Part shown: positions 7,544-17,080 of the stretch, one piece after another
Layout of the letters: each line of letters starts with the position of its first letter
Position numbering within the stretch: position 1 is the first letter of the stretch
Assembly: GCA_943787745.1 (NCBI GenBank)
Contig: CALSNJ010000003.1
Span: forward strand, 248,001 to 312,000
DNA length: 64,000 bases
Source: an uncultured Alphaproteobacteria bacterium
Lineage (GTDB): Bacteria > Pseudomonadota > Alphaproteobacteria > UBA6615
Direction of reading: 5' to 3'
Notes under the pieces: generated by a model
What the model was told of the DNA's origin: nothing
Database searches by the model: none
What the model saw: the letters and a program-made list of their open reading frames with translations, nothing else
Translations under genes and position numbers: made by a program

Positions 7544-10500
7544 ATGGAACTTCCGACACCGGGCCTCTATTCGATTTCTGCACATCGCCCGTTTCTCGAT
7601 GATCTTGCCGCGCAATTGCTCGTCGGGTGTGATCTCGACGACGATCCACTCTCGCTCTCGCGCATGACGGTCTTGCTCCCCACACGACGAGCCTGCCGGG
7701 CGCTTCAGGATACGTTCCTGAGGCTTTCGGAGGGCCGTGCGCTCGTGCTGCCACGAATGGTTCCGATCGGTGACATCGATGAAGATGAACTCCAGATCAC
7801 CGATATCGGCGAAGGCGGTGCTGCGGACGATGGGGACATTCCTCCGGCCATACCGGATTTACGGCGGCGGCTGCTGTTGGCGCAGGAGCTACAGGCAAGA
7901 ATTGGCGGCGGAAAACATTCGCTGTCCGTTGATCAGGCGGCTGAACTCGCGGCAGAGCTGGGGCGCTTGCTCGATCAGGTGCAGACCGAACGACTTGATT
8001 TTTCCGCGCTTGGCGGACTGGTGCCTGATGACTACGCCGCGCATTGGCAACAAACCCTTGAATTCCTGCAGGTCCTGACAGAGGTCTGGCCCCGGCAGTT
8101 GGAAGCAGATGGCGCGGTGGACCCGGCCACGCGACGTAACCTGCTTCTCGCAGCGCGAACGGAGGCCTGGAAAACCAATCCGCCATCCGGTCCTGTTATT
8201 GCAGCGGGGAGTACCGGCAGTATCCCGGCAACGGCTGATCTGCTTGCCGTCGTTGCAGGATTGAAGGCCGGTTATGTGGTGCTGCCGGGTCTGGATCGGG
8301 TCCTTGATGATGCGTCTTGGGAACGTCTGGATGCAACCCATCCGCAATATGGTCTGTATCTTCTTCTGCAGCGCTTGGGCACGACACGTGGGCAGGTTCA
8401 TGAGTGGCCTTCGCTGGCGGATACACCAACCGCCAGTCCGGCGCGCGTGCGGCTAATTTCCGAGGCGCTGCGTCCGGCGGCGACAACAGATTCATGGCGC
8501 GAGGAACGCGGAACGGTTGCGGCGGAATCCCTGCGCGGCGTGATACGGATCGATGCGCGTGAACCCCATGAAGAAGCCGGAGCGATCGCATTGCTGATGC
8601 GAGAGGTTTTGGAAACACCGGGAAAGACAGGTGCTCTGGTTACATCTGATCGCACGCTGGCCCGTCGTGTGACGTCAGCACTGGGGCGCTGGGATATTGC
8701 GATTGATGACAGCGCAGGTGTGCCACTTGCCGAAACGTCACCGGGCGCATTCCTTCGGCACGTTATTCGAGCTGTTCACGAGCAGATGGCACCGATCCCG
8801 TTGCTGGCTGTTCTCAAGCATCCGCTGGCTGGCAGTGCCCGGCAAATGGTTGGCCCGCTCGAGCGTCTGGTTCTCCGGGGCCCCAGACCTGCCGAGGGAT
8901 TTTCGGGATTGCGCGGGGCGGCTGAGCGGCGGCGCGACAGCGAACGCGAGGATGACGCGACGCGTCATGTTGATCTGTGGCCCGCCATCATGACCGGTCT
9001 CGAGGGTCTTGAGGAAATATCGGCGCCGATTGCGGATGTTTTCACCCGACCATCTGCGCCGCTGCCGGAACTCGTCGCGGCGCATATCGCCTTTTCCGAG
9101 GCACTGGCTGACGCAGATACTCAAACAGGCGCGCAGCGTCTCTGGGCGGGAGATGCTGGCGAAGCATTGGCCGGATTTGTTGCCGAACTCGTCGAGTACG
9201 GGGGCGCGCTCGGGCCTGTTGCACCGGCCCGATATGCGGCCTTGTTCGAGACACTTCTGGCCGGCCGCGTGGTGCGTCCGCGCTATGGCGTTCATCCACG
9301 GCTTTCGATACTGGGTCCGCTGGAAGCGCGCCTCCAGCGTCATGACGTCATGGTGCTGGCGGGTCTGAATGAAGGGAGTTGGCCCGGTGAGGCCAATGTG
9401 GACCCATGGATGGGACGTCCCATGCGGGCGGATTTCGGTTTGCCTGCCCCCGAACGTCGTATCGGATTGAGTGCCCATGATTTCGTGCAGGGTTTTTGCG
9501 CTGAAACCGTGATTCTGACCCGTTCAGAGCGGGTGGACGGCGCGCCGACCATCCCGTCGCGCTGGCTGACCCGGTTAGAGGTCGCGGTTGATGCGCTGGG
9601 TGTCGATCACAGTGTCAGCGAACTGATGCAGGGCGAAAAGTATCTCCACTGGTGGCGGGAACTTGATGGTCCGCCAGATACCCACGCCGTTGGGGGACAG
9701 GATATCCGACCGCACCCCACGCCCCCCGTTGCGGCCCGGCCCACCCGCTTGTCGGTGACGCAGATCGAAACCTGGATGCGGGATCCTTATTCGATCTATG
9801 CCAGTGAAATTCTGAAGCTCCGTGCGTTGGCGCCTATAGATCAGGCTGTGGATGCCGCAACTTACGGTTCGTTGATGCATCGGGTTTTCGACCGGTTTCT
9901 GCAGACTTATCCGGAAGGTGATCTGCCGACAGGGGGGTATGACGCGCTGTTGGAGATAGGTGAAGAGGTTTTGGGGGGATACCGCAGCCTCCCTGCCGTC
10001 TGGACATTCTGGTGGCCGCGTTTTCTTCGGATCGCGGCATGGTTTGTTGAGACCGAGGGACGGCGTCGGAATATCGTGCGGAAGGTCCATGCCGAAGTCT
10101 CGGGTGCGATCACGATCCCGACGTCGACTGGAAGCTTTCGGCTGGTCGCGCGCGCCGACCGAATCGATGAACTCATCGATGGCGGGATTGCGGTTGTTGA
10201 TTTTAAAACCGGAGCGCCACCAAGCAAGAAAGAGGTGATGGCCGGGTTTGCGCCCCAGCTTCCCCTTGAAGCGGCCATGGTGAGCCGCGGCGGCTTTTCG
10301 GGCATACCGTCCGGCGATATCTCCGAGCTGGCCTTCTGGCGCCTGTCGGGCGGCAGAGAGCCTGGTGCGATCAGCGCGGCGGCAGATGACGCTGCGACTG
10401 TCGCAGCCGAAGCTTATGCCGGGCTCGTGGCACTTGTGGCGAAATTTGACAATGAAACCACACCCTACGAGGCGCGCCCCCGGCCGGACAAGGCTCCCAA

Positions 10501-10573
10501 GTACTCGGATTATGAGCATCTCGCCCGTGTGAAGGAGTGGTCGACAGCGACCGATGGGGAGACTGAATCGTGA
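7544..10573 (+). CDS. addB: Double-strand break repair protein AddB
   Basis: This 1009-residue protein is the usual size of alphaproteobacterial AddB, the helicase-like and nuclease partner of AddA in RecBCD-type end resection. Visible features: an N-terminal degenerate helicase region (LLPTRRACRALQDTFL), the LGPLEARLQRHDVMVLAGLNEGSWPG-type segment near residue 590-620, and a C-terminal PD-(D/E)XK nuclease (ARADRIDEL, then VVDFKTGAPPSKKE). Start: ATG at 7544 just after the tsaE stop; a TTG four codons upstream overlaps tsaE and is an alternative. The stop overlaps the addA start. Confidence 0.93.
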   Translation: MELPTPGLYSISAHRPFLDDLAAQLLVGCDLDDDPLSLSRMTVLLPTRRACRALQDTFLRLSEGRALVLPRMVPIGDIDEDELQITDIGEGGAADDGDIPPAIPDLRRRLLLAQELQARIGGGKHSLSVDQAAELAAELGRLLDQVQTERLDFSALGGLVPDDYAAHWQQTLEFLQVLTEVWPRQLEADGAVDPATRRNLLLAARTEAWKTNPPSGPVIAAGSTGSIPATADLLAVVAGLKAGYVVLPGLDRVLDDASWERLDATHPQYGLYLLLQRLGTTRGQVHEWPSLADTPTASPARVRLISEALRPAATTDSWREERGTVAAESLRGVIRIDAREPHEEAGAIALLMREVLETPGKTGALVTSDRTLARRVTSALGRWDIAIDDSAGVPLAETSPGAFLRHVIRAVHEQMAPIPLLAVLKHPLAGSARQMVGPLERLVLRGPRPAEGFSGLRGAAERRRDSEREDDATRHVDLWPAIMTGLEGLEEISAPIADVFTRPSAPLPELVAAHIAFSEALADADTQTGAQRLWAGDAGEALAGFVAELVEYGGALGPVAPARYAALFETLLAGRVVRPRYGVHPRLSILGPLEARLQRHDVMVLAGLNEGSWPGEANVDPWMGRPMRADFGLPAPERRIGLSAHDFVQGFCAETVILTRSERVDGAPTIPSRWLTRLEVAVDALGVDHSVSELMQGEKYLHWWRELDGPPDTHAVGGQDIRPHPTPPVAARPTRLSVTQIETWMRDPYSIYASEILKLRALAPIDQAVDAATYGSLMHRVFDRFLQTYPEGDLPTGGYDALLEIGEEVLGGYRSLPAVWTFWWPRFLRIAAWFVETEGRRRNIVRKVHAEVSGAITIPTSTGSFRLVARADRIDELIDGGIAVVDFKTGAPPSKKEVMAGFAPQLPLEAAMVSRGGFSGIPSGDISELAFWRLSGGREPGAISAAADDAATVAAEAYAGLVALVAKFDNETTPYEARPRPDKAPKYSDYEHLARVKEWSTATDGETES

Positions 10574-13500
10574 GCGGCCCCAATTTCGATCCTGTTCAGC
10601 TGGCACGGGTTGTTGAACGTCAGCGCGAGGGTGCAGATGCGCTTTCGAACGCCTGGGTCTCGGCATCTGCCGGGGCGGGCAAGACACGGGTGTTGCGGGA
10701 TCGTGTTCTGCGACTGTTGATGGCCGGTGTGCGGCCCGAACGTATTCTTTGCCTGACCTTTACCAAGGCTGCTGCTGCGGAGATGTCGCGTCGGATCAAC
10801 GATGAACTCGGCGCATGGACGGTCGCGGACGACCCTGTCCTGAATGGGTTTCTCGAAGACCTTTATGGCACGGTGCCGCCGCCGGAAATGCTGGTGCGGG
10901 CGCGACGTCTGTTTGCCCGCGTGCTTGATGCGCCGGGCGGCATGAAGATCATGACGATCCATTCTTTCTGTCAGTCTGTGCTGCGGCGGTTCCCCCTGGA
11001 GGCTGGTGTCGTGCCGCATTTTCAGGTGATGGAGGATCGTGATGCCGGGGAAATGCTCGAAGAGGCAAAGGCAGATTTGCTTCTTGCGGCAAGTGACACG
11101 ACACGACCCTTGCACGGGGCTGTCGCGGAGATCGCCGCGCGGGTGCATGAAATCCGGTTTCCAGAATTGCTGGGAGAGGTGGCACGTGCCCGCAGCCAGT
11201 TTGCAGATCTCCTGAATGAAACCGGTGGTGTTGAAGGCGCAAGCGCGCGTTTGGCAGACTTCCTTGGAATCGCTCCTGACACGTCAGAGGCTGAACTTCT
11301 GGCTCAGGCCTGTGCCGATGATGCGTTTGCCGTCTCCGATTTGCGGCGTGTTGTGCTCGCTCTTGCCGAAGGGACCAAGGGAGATCAGGAGCGGGCCGCG
11401 TTGATTGCATCCTGGTTGGCGGGTGACACGGAGACGCGTGTTGGGATGATCTTGGATTATTCGTCAGTTTTTCTGACCAAAAAGGGGGAAATCCGGAAAA
11501 CCCTCGCAACCAAAGGTGTGATCAAGGCTGAGCCCGATGTCGCAGAAATCCTTGGCCGTGAAGCCGAACGTATGCTGGAACTGCGGGAGCAAACGCTGAA
11601 AGCCAATTTGCTCACGGCGAACACTGCGCTTCTGCAGGTGGCAGCAGCTCTGACGACGCTTTATGAGGCGCGTAAGGCGGCACGTGGGCGTCTGGACTAC
11701 GACGATCTGATTTCCCGGACGCGGAATCTGCTGCGCGGTGATGGTGCGGCAGCATGGGTGTTGTTTAAGCTCGATGGTGGCATTGATCATGTTTTGATTG
11801 ATGAGGCACAGGACACCAATCCCGAACAATGGGAAGTGGTGGGCGCGCTTGTGGAGGAATTCTTTGCGGGGATCAGCGCCCGGGATGAGGCTGTTGAAGG
11901 CCTTGGGCTGCCCGAGCGTAGCGTCTTTGCGGTCGGCGATGTCAAACAGTCGATCTACAGTTTCCAGGGGGCCGAACCCCGCCGCTTTCGAGAAATGAGA
12001 GATTACCTGAGCGCGCGCGCGAAAGCCGCAGATGGCCGCTGGGTAAATGTCGCTTTGGACTTCTCATTTCGGTCGTCTCGCCCGGTTCTGGAAGCTGTCG
12101 ACAAGGTCTTTTCCGCACCGGGTGCGCGGGTGGGCGTCGTCGAAGATGGGGATGGCGACCTGCAGCACACACCCTTGCGTGAAGTCGATGCGGGTCGGGT
12201 GGAGCTTTGGCCGGCCATTGTGTCCGAGAAACCGGAAGAGCCCGAGCCGTGGAAGCCGCCGGTCGACCCGATGTCATTGCCTGGCGCGATGGACAAACTC
12301 GCGGGTCTGGTGGCGCGTCAAATCGCGGACTGGTTGGGCTCGGGTGAGATGCTGGAAAGCAAGGGCCGGCCGGTTGAAGCGGGTGATATCCTTGTCCTTG
12401 TGCGGCAACGTGGGGCTTTTGTTGAGTCTCTGGTCCGTGCCCTCAAGGATCGTCAGGTGCCCGTCGCCGGGGTCGACCGTATGATTTTGACGGAGCAGAT
12501 TGCGGTGATGGATCTGCTTGCGCTGGGTGAATTCCTGCTGCTGCCCGAAGATGATCTTAATCTTGCAACCTTGTTGAAAAGCCCGCTTCTCGGGTTTGAT
12601 GAAGATACCCTGTTTGACCTGGCCCATGATCGCGACGCGCACTCGCTGTGGGAAACCCTGCTCATGCGGCGGGAGGAAAGCACGCGGTTTGACGAGGCAG
12701 CACGATATCTGACCGATCTGCGTGGGCGGGTGGATGTTGAGCGCCCCTATGAGTTGTTTGCCGGGGTTCTTTCGCGGGGCGGACGAGCCCGGATATACGA
12801 ACGTCTGGGACCTGATGCAGCGGATCCGATTGATGAATTTCTTTCGCTGGCCCTGTCGTTTGAAAGTTCCCACACGCCTTCCCTGCAATCGTTTCTGCAT
12901 TGGGTAATTGTCGGTCAGGCACAAGTGAAACGTGATCTGGATCAGACCGGTGGTGCTGTGCGGGTGATGACGGTGCACGGGGCCAAGGGCCTTGAGGCGC
13001 CCATCGTTTTCCTGCCGGATACAACCCGCCTGCCACGCAACCTGCCCAGCCTGCTTTGGCATGAGGATGGCAGCGTGCCTTTTGTGGTTTGGCTGCCGCG
13101 GGTTGACGATGCCGATATGATGACCTTGGCGTTGCGTGAAGCGGTTCGCGAGCGACAGTTGGAGGAATACCGACGGTTGCTCTATGTCGCCATGACTCGT
13201 GCCGAGGAACGGTTGTACATCTGTGGTTGGAACGAGCCGGGGGATGGCTCCTGGTATGGGCTTGTCCGGGACGCCATGGATGCCATCGCGCAGCCCGTGG
13301 ATATGCCTCTGCTGGCTGAGGACGGGGTCGCAGATGCGCAGGTGCTCCGGCTTGGGGCGGCGCAACGCGGACCGGTCGAGGTGTTGGATGCGGCTCCAGC
13401 GACCATCCGGATGGTGTTGCCGGACTGGACGCGATTTTCGGCGCCTGTCGAACCAACGCCGCCACGACCGCTCGCTCCTTCTGATCCTGGCGAAGACCCC

Positions 13501-14064
13501 CCGGTGCGCGCGCCAGTTGATCGTTTGGATGATCAGCAGCGGTTTGTCCGGGGTAATATTTTGCATCGGTTGCTGCAATGGATTCCCGAACTCCCACGCG
13601 AAAATCGTCGGGATGCGGCGGAGCGGTATCTCGCTCGACCCGTTTTCGGTCTGAGCGAAGATAATCAGGGCATTATTTCAGAAGAGGTCCTGTCGGTCCT
13701 CGAAAGGCCGGAATTTTCCCATTTGTTCGGACCCGACAGCGTGGCCGAAGTGGCAATTACCGGCACCGCCCCGCGGCCGGATGGCGCGGTACATGTGATC
13801 TCCGGCCAGATCGACAGGCTGGTGGTCCACGATGGCGAAGTGTCGATCATCGACTACAAGTCCAATCGACCGCCACCCGATGATCCGCACGCCGTTGCAC
13901 CGGTCTATCTGCGTCAGATGGCGGCCTATCGTCATGTGATTCGTGATGCCTGGCCCGGGCATCGCGTACGCGCCTATTTGCTGTGGACGGATGCGCCGCG
14001 CCTCATGGAGCTGCCGAGTGAACTTTTGGATGGCTATGGCCCGGATTTACGCACAGGTGTTTGA
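10570..14064 (+). CDS. addA: Double-strand break repair helicase-nuclease AddA
   Basis: A 1164-residue UvrD-family helicase fused to a nuclease. Walker A is SASAGAGKTRVL (residues ~31-42), motif Ia CLTFTKAAAAEM, motif II DEAQDTNPEQW, motif III VGDVKQSIYSFQGA, and the late helicase motifs are VMTVHGAKGLEAPIV and LLYVAMTRAEERLYI. The C-terminal PD-(D/E)XK site is seen in SGQIDRLVV and IIDYKSNRPPP. With AddB it unwinds and resects broken ends for RecA loading. The GTG start overlaps the addB stop (GTGA), so the two subunits are translationally coupled. Confidence 0.95.
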   Translation: MSGPNFDPVQLARVVERQREGADALSNAWVSASAGAGKTRVLRDRVLRLLMAGVRPERILCLTFTKAAAAEMSRRINDELGAWTVADDPVLNGFLEDLYGTVPPPEMLVRARRLFARVLDAPGGMKIMTIHSFCQSVLRRFPLEAGVVPHFQVMEDRDAGEMLEEAKADLLLAASDTTRPLHGAVAEIAARVHEIRFPELLGEVARARSQFADLLNETGGVEGASARLADFLGIAPDTSEAELLAQACADDAFAVSDLRRVVLALAEGTKGDQERAALIASWLAGDTETRVGMILDYSSVFLTKKGEIRKTLATKGVIKAEPDVAEILGREAERMLELREQTLKANLLTANTALLQVAAALTTLYEARKAARGRLDYDDLISRTRNLLRGDGAAAWVLFKLDGGIDHVLIDEAQDTNPEQWEVVGALVEEFFAGISARDEAVEGLGLPERSVFAVGDVKQSIYSFQGAEPRRFREMRDYLSARAKAADGRWVNVALDFSFRSSRPVLEAVDKVFSAPGARVGVVEDGDGDLQHTPLREVDAGRVELWPAIVSEKPEEPEPWKPPVDPMSLPGAMDKLAGLVARQIADWLGSGEMLESKGRPVEAGDILVLVRQRGAFVESLVRALKDRQVPVAGVDRMILTEQIAVMDLLALGEFLLLPEDDLNLATLLKSPLLGFDEDTLFDLAHDRDAHSLWETLLMRREESTRFDEAARYLTDLRGRVDVERPYELFAGVLSRGGRARIYERLGPDAADPIDEFLSLALSFESSHTPSLQSFLHWVIVGQAQVKRDLDQTGGAVRVMTVHGAKGLEAPIVFLPDTTRLPRNLPSLLWHEDGSVPFVVWLPRVDDADMMTLALREAVRERQLEEYRRLLYVAMTRAEERLYICGWNEPGDGSWYGLVRDAMDAIAQPVDMPLLAEDGVADAQVLRLGAAQRGPVEVLDAAPATIRMVLPDWTRFSAPVEPTPPRPLAPSDPGEDPPVRAPVDRLDDQQRFVRGNILHRLLQWIPELPRENRRDAAERYLARPVFGLSEDNQGIISEEVLSVLERPEFSHLFGPDSVAEVAITGTAPRPDGAVHVISGQIDRLVVHDGEVSIIDYKSNRPPPDDPHAVAPVYLRQMAAYRHVIRDAWPGHRVRAYLLWTDAPRLMELPSELLDGYGPDLRTGV

Positions 14065-14182
14065 ACAAGAGTTCAATCTGCAATTCTTGACGTGACACAG
14101 ATGCAAACCTAGGTTCCATCCAGAAGACATTATTCGTGCGGGGCGACCCGTATGCGAACCAATCAACGAAAAGAGGCTGAAC

Positions 14183-14503
14183 ATGCCGTCCAAAGCGATT
14201 ACCGACGATTCCTTTGAAACCGACGTTCTGCAGTCTGACAAGCCCGTGCTTGTCGACTTCTGGGCGGAATGGTGTGGCCCCTGCAAGCAGATCGGCCCGA
14301 CCCTTGAGGAGCTGTCTGACGACAAGGACGGCGCTATCGTGGTGGCCAAGCTGAACATCGATGACAATCCGATGACCCCCTCGAAATACGGTGTGCGCGG
14401 TATCCCGACGCTTTTGCTCTTCAAGGACGGTCAGGTGGCCTCGATGAAGGTCGGCAGTCTTCCCAAAAGTCAGATTTATGACTGGGTTGAATCGGTTCTC
14501 TAG
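14183..14503 (+). CDS. trxA: Thioredoxin
   Basis: A 106-residue classical thioredoxin with active site [10 protein letters not shown] and the cis-proline region [11 protein letters not shown]. It reduces protein disulfides in the cytosol with NADPH-thioredoxin reductase. Start: ATG at 14183, with AGAGG about 7 bases upstream. It follows addA by about 120 bases, a conserved alphaproteobacterial neighbour, and ends at a strong terminator, so it probably has its own promoter in the gap. Confidence 0.96.
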   Translation: MPSKAITDDSFETDVLQSDKPVLVDFWAEWCGPCKQIGPTLEELSDDKDGAIVVAKLNIDDNPMTPSKYGVRGIPTLLLFKDGQVASMKVGSLPKSQIYDWVESVL

Positions 14504-14526
14504 ACCGAAATACGAATTCAAAGTGA

Positions 14527-14556
14527 AAACCCCGCCATGTGGCGGGGTTTTTGTTT
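14527..14556. terminator. Strong intrinsic terminator after trxA (bidirectional)
   Basis: The arms CCCCGCC (14530-14536) and GGCGGGG (14541-14547) pair around the loop ATGT. The plus side continues TTTTTGTTT, and the minus side continues TTTTC. The position between converging genes suits termination of trxA and of the minus-strand gene ending at 14576. Confidence 0.9.
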
Positions 14557-14575
14557 GACCCGTGGTGGGTCCGGG

Positions 14576-15652
14576 CTATCCGTTGGAGCGAGGTTTGCTG
14601 TACCGCTCCAGGATCTGACGGCCGGTTTCGTCATACATGAAGGAGAGCAGCACATAGCGGCTTCCCTTGGTGACATCTGTCGCCTCGTGCAGCAGGTCGC
14701 AGGAGAAGATGGCTGCTTCGCCGGTCCGGGGTCGATAGCTTGCGTAGCCGTATTCCGGGAAGCACAGATCACCGCCCTCATGCCCCTCCGCATTCAGATT
14801 TAGAGTCATGGCAAATCGCCGATGGGCTGTCCCGACGGAGGTGTTGTCTCTGTGGGGGCGGAAAAAGCCCCCCACATCGGCGTCATAGCGCACGATCTTG
14901 AACTCTTCGACAAACCGGATAGGGCAATGAAAGGCCCGCTGGATTTCCGGCAAGACCCGTCGCTCGATACGGCTGCCGATCGCTTCCATCAGGTCTTTGT
15001 CGACCACGTGATGATCGCGTCGGCGCTTGTTCTGTCCGGAGGTGTCGTGGACCATCTTCCCTTCGCTCATGCGCAAAGTTCCTGATGGCTCATTGCCGCG
15101 GGTTTCGAACTGTTCGATCAGCCATTTGCAGAAATCCGGGGAGAACACTTCGGGCAAGACCAAAATGGGCGGGTGGAGAGAAGCCGGGAACGGGGTGACA
15201 TTCGCCATTTCAGAGATTTCTTGCGCTGCCCTCTGTGCGATGGGGGTGTCACCGGGGCGCAGGACGGAGCGAACGTGCTGATCGGGACCGAAGACGAATC
15301 CGATGAGCTTGCCCCGTGCGCCAAACCGAGCGGCGACCTTTTTGTCATTGTCAGAGAGAATAAAAAAATCGGGCTTGTGGGCTTCGGCCAGTCTTTGGAC
15401 CAGCGGCATCGGGTCTGCGGTGATTGCAAAGAGATGTGCACCGGCCGCCAGCATGCCGGGCGCAGCAGCCAGCAGAGCCTGAAACTCCGCCATGGCACCC
15501 GGGTCTTTCTGGGTCGGAAAGAGAAAAACAAAGAGCGGCCCGCCGCGTGCCTTATCGGCGAGGTTGATGACAACATCGCGCTGGTCGGGCAGGAAAAAAT
15601 TGGGCGCGCGGTCGCCGCGTTCCAGCAGGTCTTCGAGTACGGGCGTGGCCAT
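14576..15652 (-). CDS. Fusion of a Cys-less redoxin domain with a 2-oxoglutarate/Fe(II) dioxygenase
   Basis: A 358-residue protein. Residues ~1-155 have an AhpC/TSA-like fold pattern (GDRAPNFFLPDQ, then FVFLFPTQKDPGAMAEF), but there is no peroxidatic cysteine where peroxiredoxins have one. Residues ~165-345 are a prolyl 4-hydroxylase-type dioxygenase: iron ligands H267 and D269 (FRPHRDNTS) and H322 (LLHEATDV), and 2OG-binding R332 (KGSRYVLLSF). It presumably hydroxylates a protein or small molecule; the substrate is unknown. Start: ATG at 15652. It is the last gene of the minus-strand block and converges on trxA. Confidence 0.8.
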   Translation of the reverse strand: MATPVLEDLLERGDRAPNFFLPDQRDVVINLADKARGGPLFVFLFPTQKDPGAMAEFQALLAAAPGMLAAGAHLFAITADPMPLVQRLAEAHKPDFFILSDNDKKVAARFGARGKLIGFVFGPDQHVRSVLRPGDTPIAQRAAQEISEMANVTPFPASLHPPILVLPEVFSPDFCKWLIEQFETRGNEPSGTLRMSEGKMVHDTSGQNKRRRDHHVVDKDLMEAIGSRIERRVLPEIQRAFHCPIRFVEEFKIVRYDADVGGFFRPHRDNTSVGTAHRRFAMTLNLNAEGHEGGDLCFPEYGYASYRPRTGEAAIFSCDLLHEATDVTKGSRYVLLSFMYDETGRQILERYSKPRSNG

Positions 15653-15727
15653 GGTTGCAATGCCTTTCGCGACCCGGCCTCCGCCGGGTCTCTTGGTCCG
15701 TCTGCGAGAAGGATAGTGTGCGTTGTC

Positions 15728-17080
15728 TTATTGGTCCAACACGGCGACGGCATTTATCGAAAGTGCCGCACCCACCAGCAGATGAGACCCGGTGATCAGA
15801 ACGCGTGCGGGCAGAACTTCGGACGCCAGAGATTCAAGCGCAGACCCAAGTGAATCTGCGGAGTGTGACGGTATGCCCAATTTCCGCGCTTCGTCTGCAA
15901 GGCTTTCGGGAGAACGCATATGCGGGGCGTTGTTGATCGGCAGGGTTGTGATGCTGGTGGCGATACCGGCGAACGCGGAAAGAACACCGGCTGTGTTTTT
16001 GTCCGATGCCATTGCGAGGACGAGATGCAAGGGCCGGGGGTCACAGCGCATCAATGCCGCAAACATTTCGGCGGCTGCTTGGGCGCCAGACGGATTGTGC
16101 GCGGCATCAACCCAGAGTTCCCATGTGTCGGGTAACATTCCAACAAGTGATCCATCGGTCACGCGCTGCAGACGACCCGGCCAGTTCGCTGTCCGGAGAC
16201 CTTCCCCGACGGTCATTTCATCCATGCCGGACAAGTTGCAAATATCCAGGCAGGCCGCGGCTGTGGCGGCGTTGTCGAGCTGGTGGCGACCGGGCAAGGC
16301 CGGAGCGGGCAGGTGCCATGCCGTCTCTGGTCCCTGATAAACACCACCGTTGCCGTTTTCGTCGGGGGTGAAAGACCATTCCACGCCGGCGCGATACAGA
16401 ACAGCGCGGTTTGTTTCGGCTGTTCTGGATATCACGTCGAGTGCCGCAGGCTCCTGAGGGCCAACAATGGAGGGCACGCCCGGTTTCTGGATCGCTGCTT
16501 TCTCAGCAGCGATCGCCCCGATTGTATCGCCCAGAAAACCCATATGATCCATCGCGATGCGCGTGATGACGGTCGCGAGCGGTTTGTCGATGACGTTTGT
16601 GGCATCGAAGCGGCCACCCAACCCGACTTCCAGAATTGCGATATCGGCGTGTGTGCGCGAAATCGCCAGCAATCCGGCTGCAGTTGTGATCTCGAATTCT
16701 GTGATTGCCTTGCCCGCGTTGATTGCCTCGACCTCCTCGAATAGCGAGAGAAGTTCGATATCTTTGGGAATCGCTCCAGCGAGGCGGTAGCGTTCGGCAA
16801 AGCGCACAAGATGTGGCGAAGTATAGCTGCTAACCGTTCTGCCTGATGCTTCGAGCGCCGCGCGCAGAAAGGCGACCGTCGATCCCTTGCCGTTGGTTCC
16901 CGCAACATGGATGACCGGCGGGAGCTGGGTGTGCGGATCGCCGAGATCGGAAAGCAGGCGATACATCCGATCCAAAGACAGATCAATACGGTCGGGATGA
17001 TACCGGACAAAGCGCGCCAGAATTCTGTCGATCGCCTGCGCGGCATTGCATGTGTCCGTGACGCCGGACCTAGCTGGCAT
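15728..17080 (-). CDS. folC: Folylpolyglutamate synthase / dihydrofolate synthase
   Basis: About 450 residues. The Mur-ligase-type ATP loop is VIHVAGTNGKGSTVAFLRAAL, followed by YTSPHLVRFAERYRL; later motifs are EVGLGGRFDATNVI and WVDAAHNPSGAQAA. The enzyme adds glutamate to dihydropteroate and then polyglutamylates folates in the cytosol. Start: ATG at 17080 overlaps the accD stop, as is usual for this pair; a longer in-frame extension to 17137 lies inside accD and looks unlikely. No clear ribosome site is seen, so expression probably depends on coupling to accD. Confidence 0.93.
   Translation of the reverse strand: MPARSGVTDTCNAAQAIDRILARFVRYHPDRIDLSLDRMYRLLSDLGDPHTQLPPVIHVAGTNGKGSTVAFLRAALEASGRTVSSYTSPHLVRFAERYRLAGAIPKDIELLSLFEEVEAINAGKAITEFEITTAAGLLAISRTHADIAILEVGLGGRFDATNVIDKPLATVITRIAMDHMGFLGDTIGAIAAEKAAIQKPGVPSIVGPQEPAALDVISRTAETNRAVLYRAGVEWSFTPDENGNGGVYQGPETAWHLPAPALPGRHQLDNAATAAACLDICNLSGMDEMTVGEGLRTANWPGRLQRVTDGSLVGMLPDTWELWVDAAHNPSGAQAAAEMFAALMRCDPRPLHLVLAMASDKNTAGVLSAFAGIATSITTLPINNAPHMRSPESLADEARKLGIPSHSADSLGSALESLASEVLPARVLITGSHLLVGAALSINAVAVLDQ

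Noticed and set aside
12274-13578. 434-codon minus-strand open frame inside addA
   Set aside because: Antisense shadow of a strongly motif-supported helicase; no ribosome site or domain.
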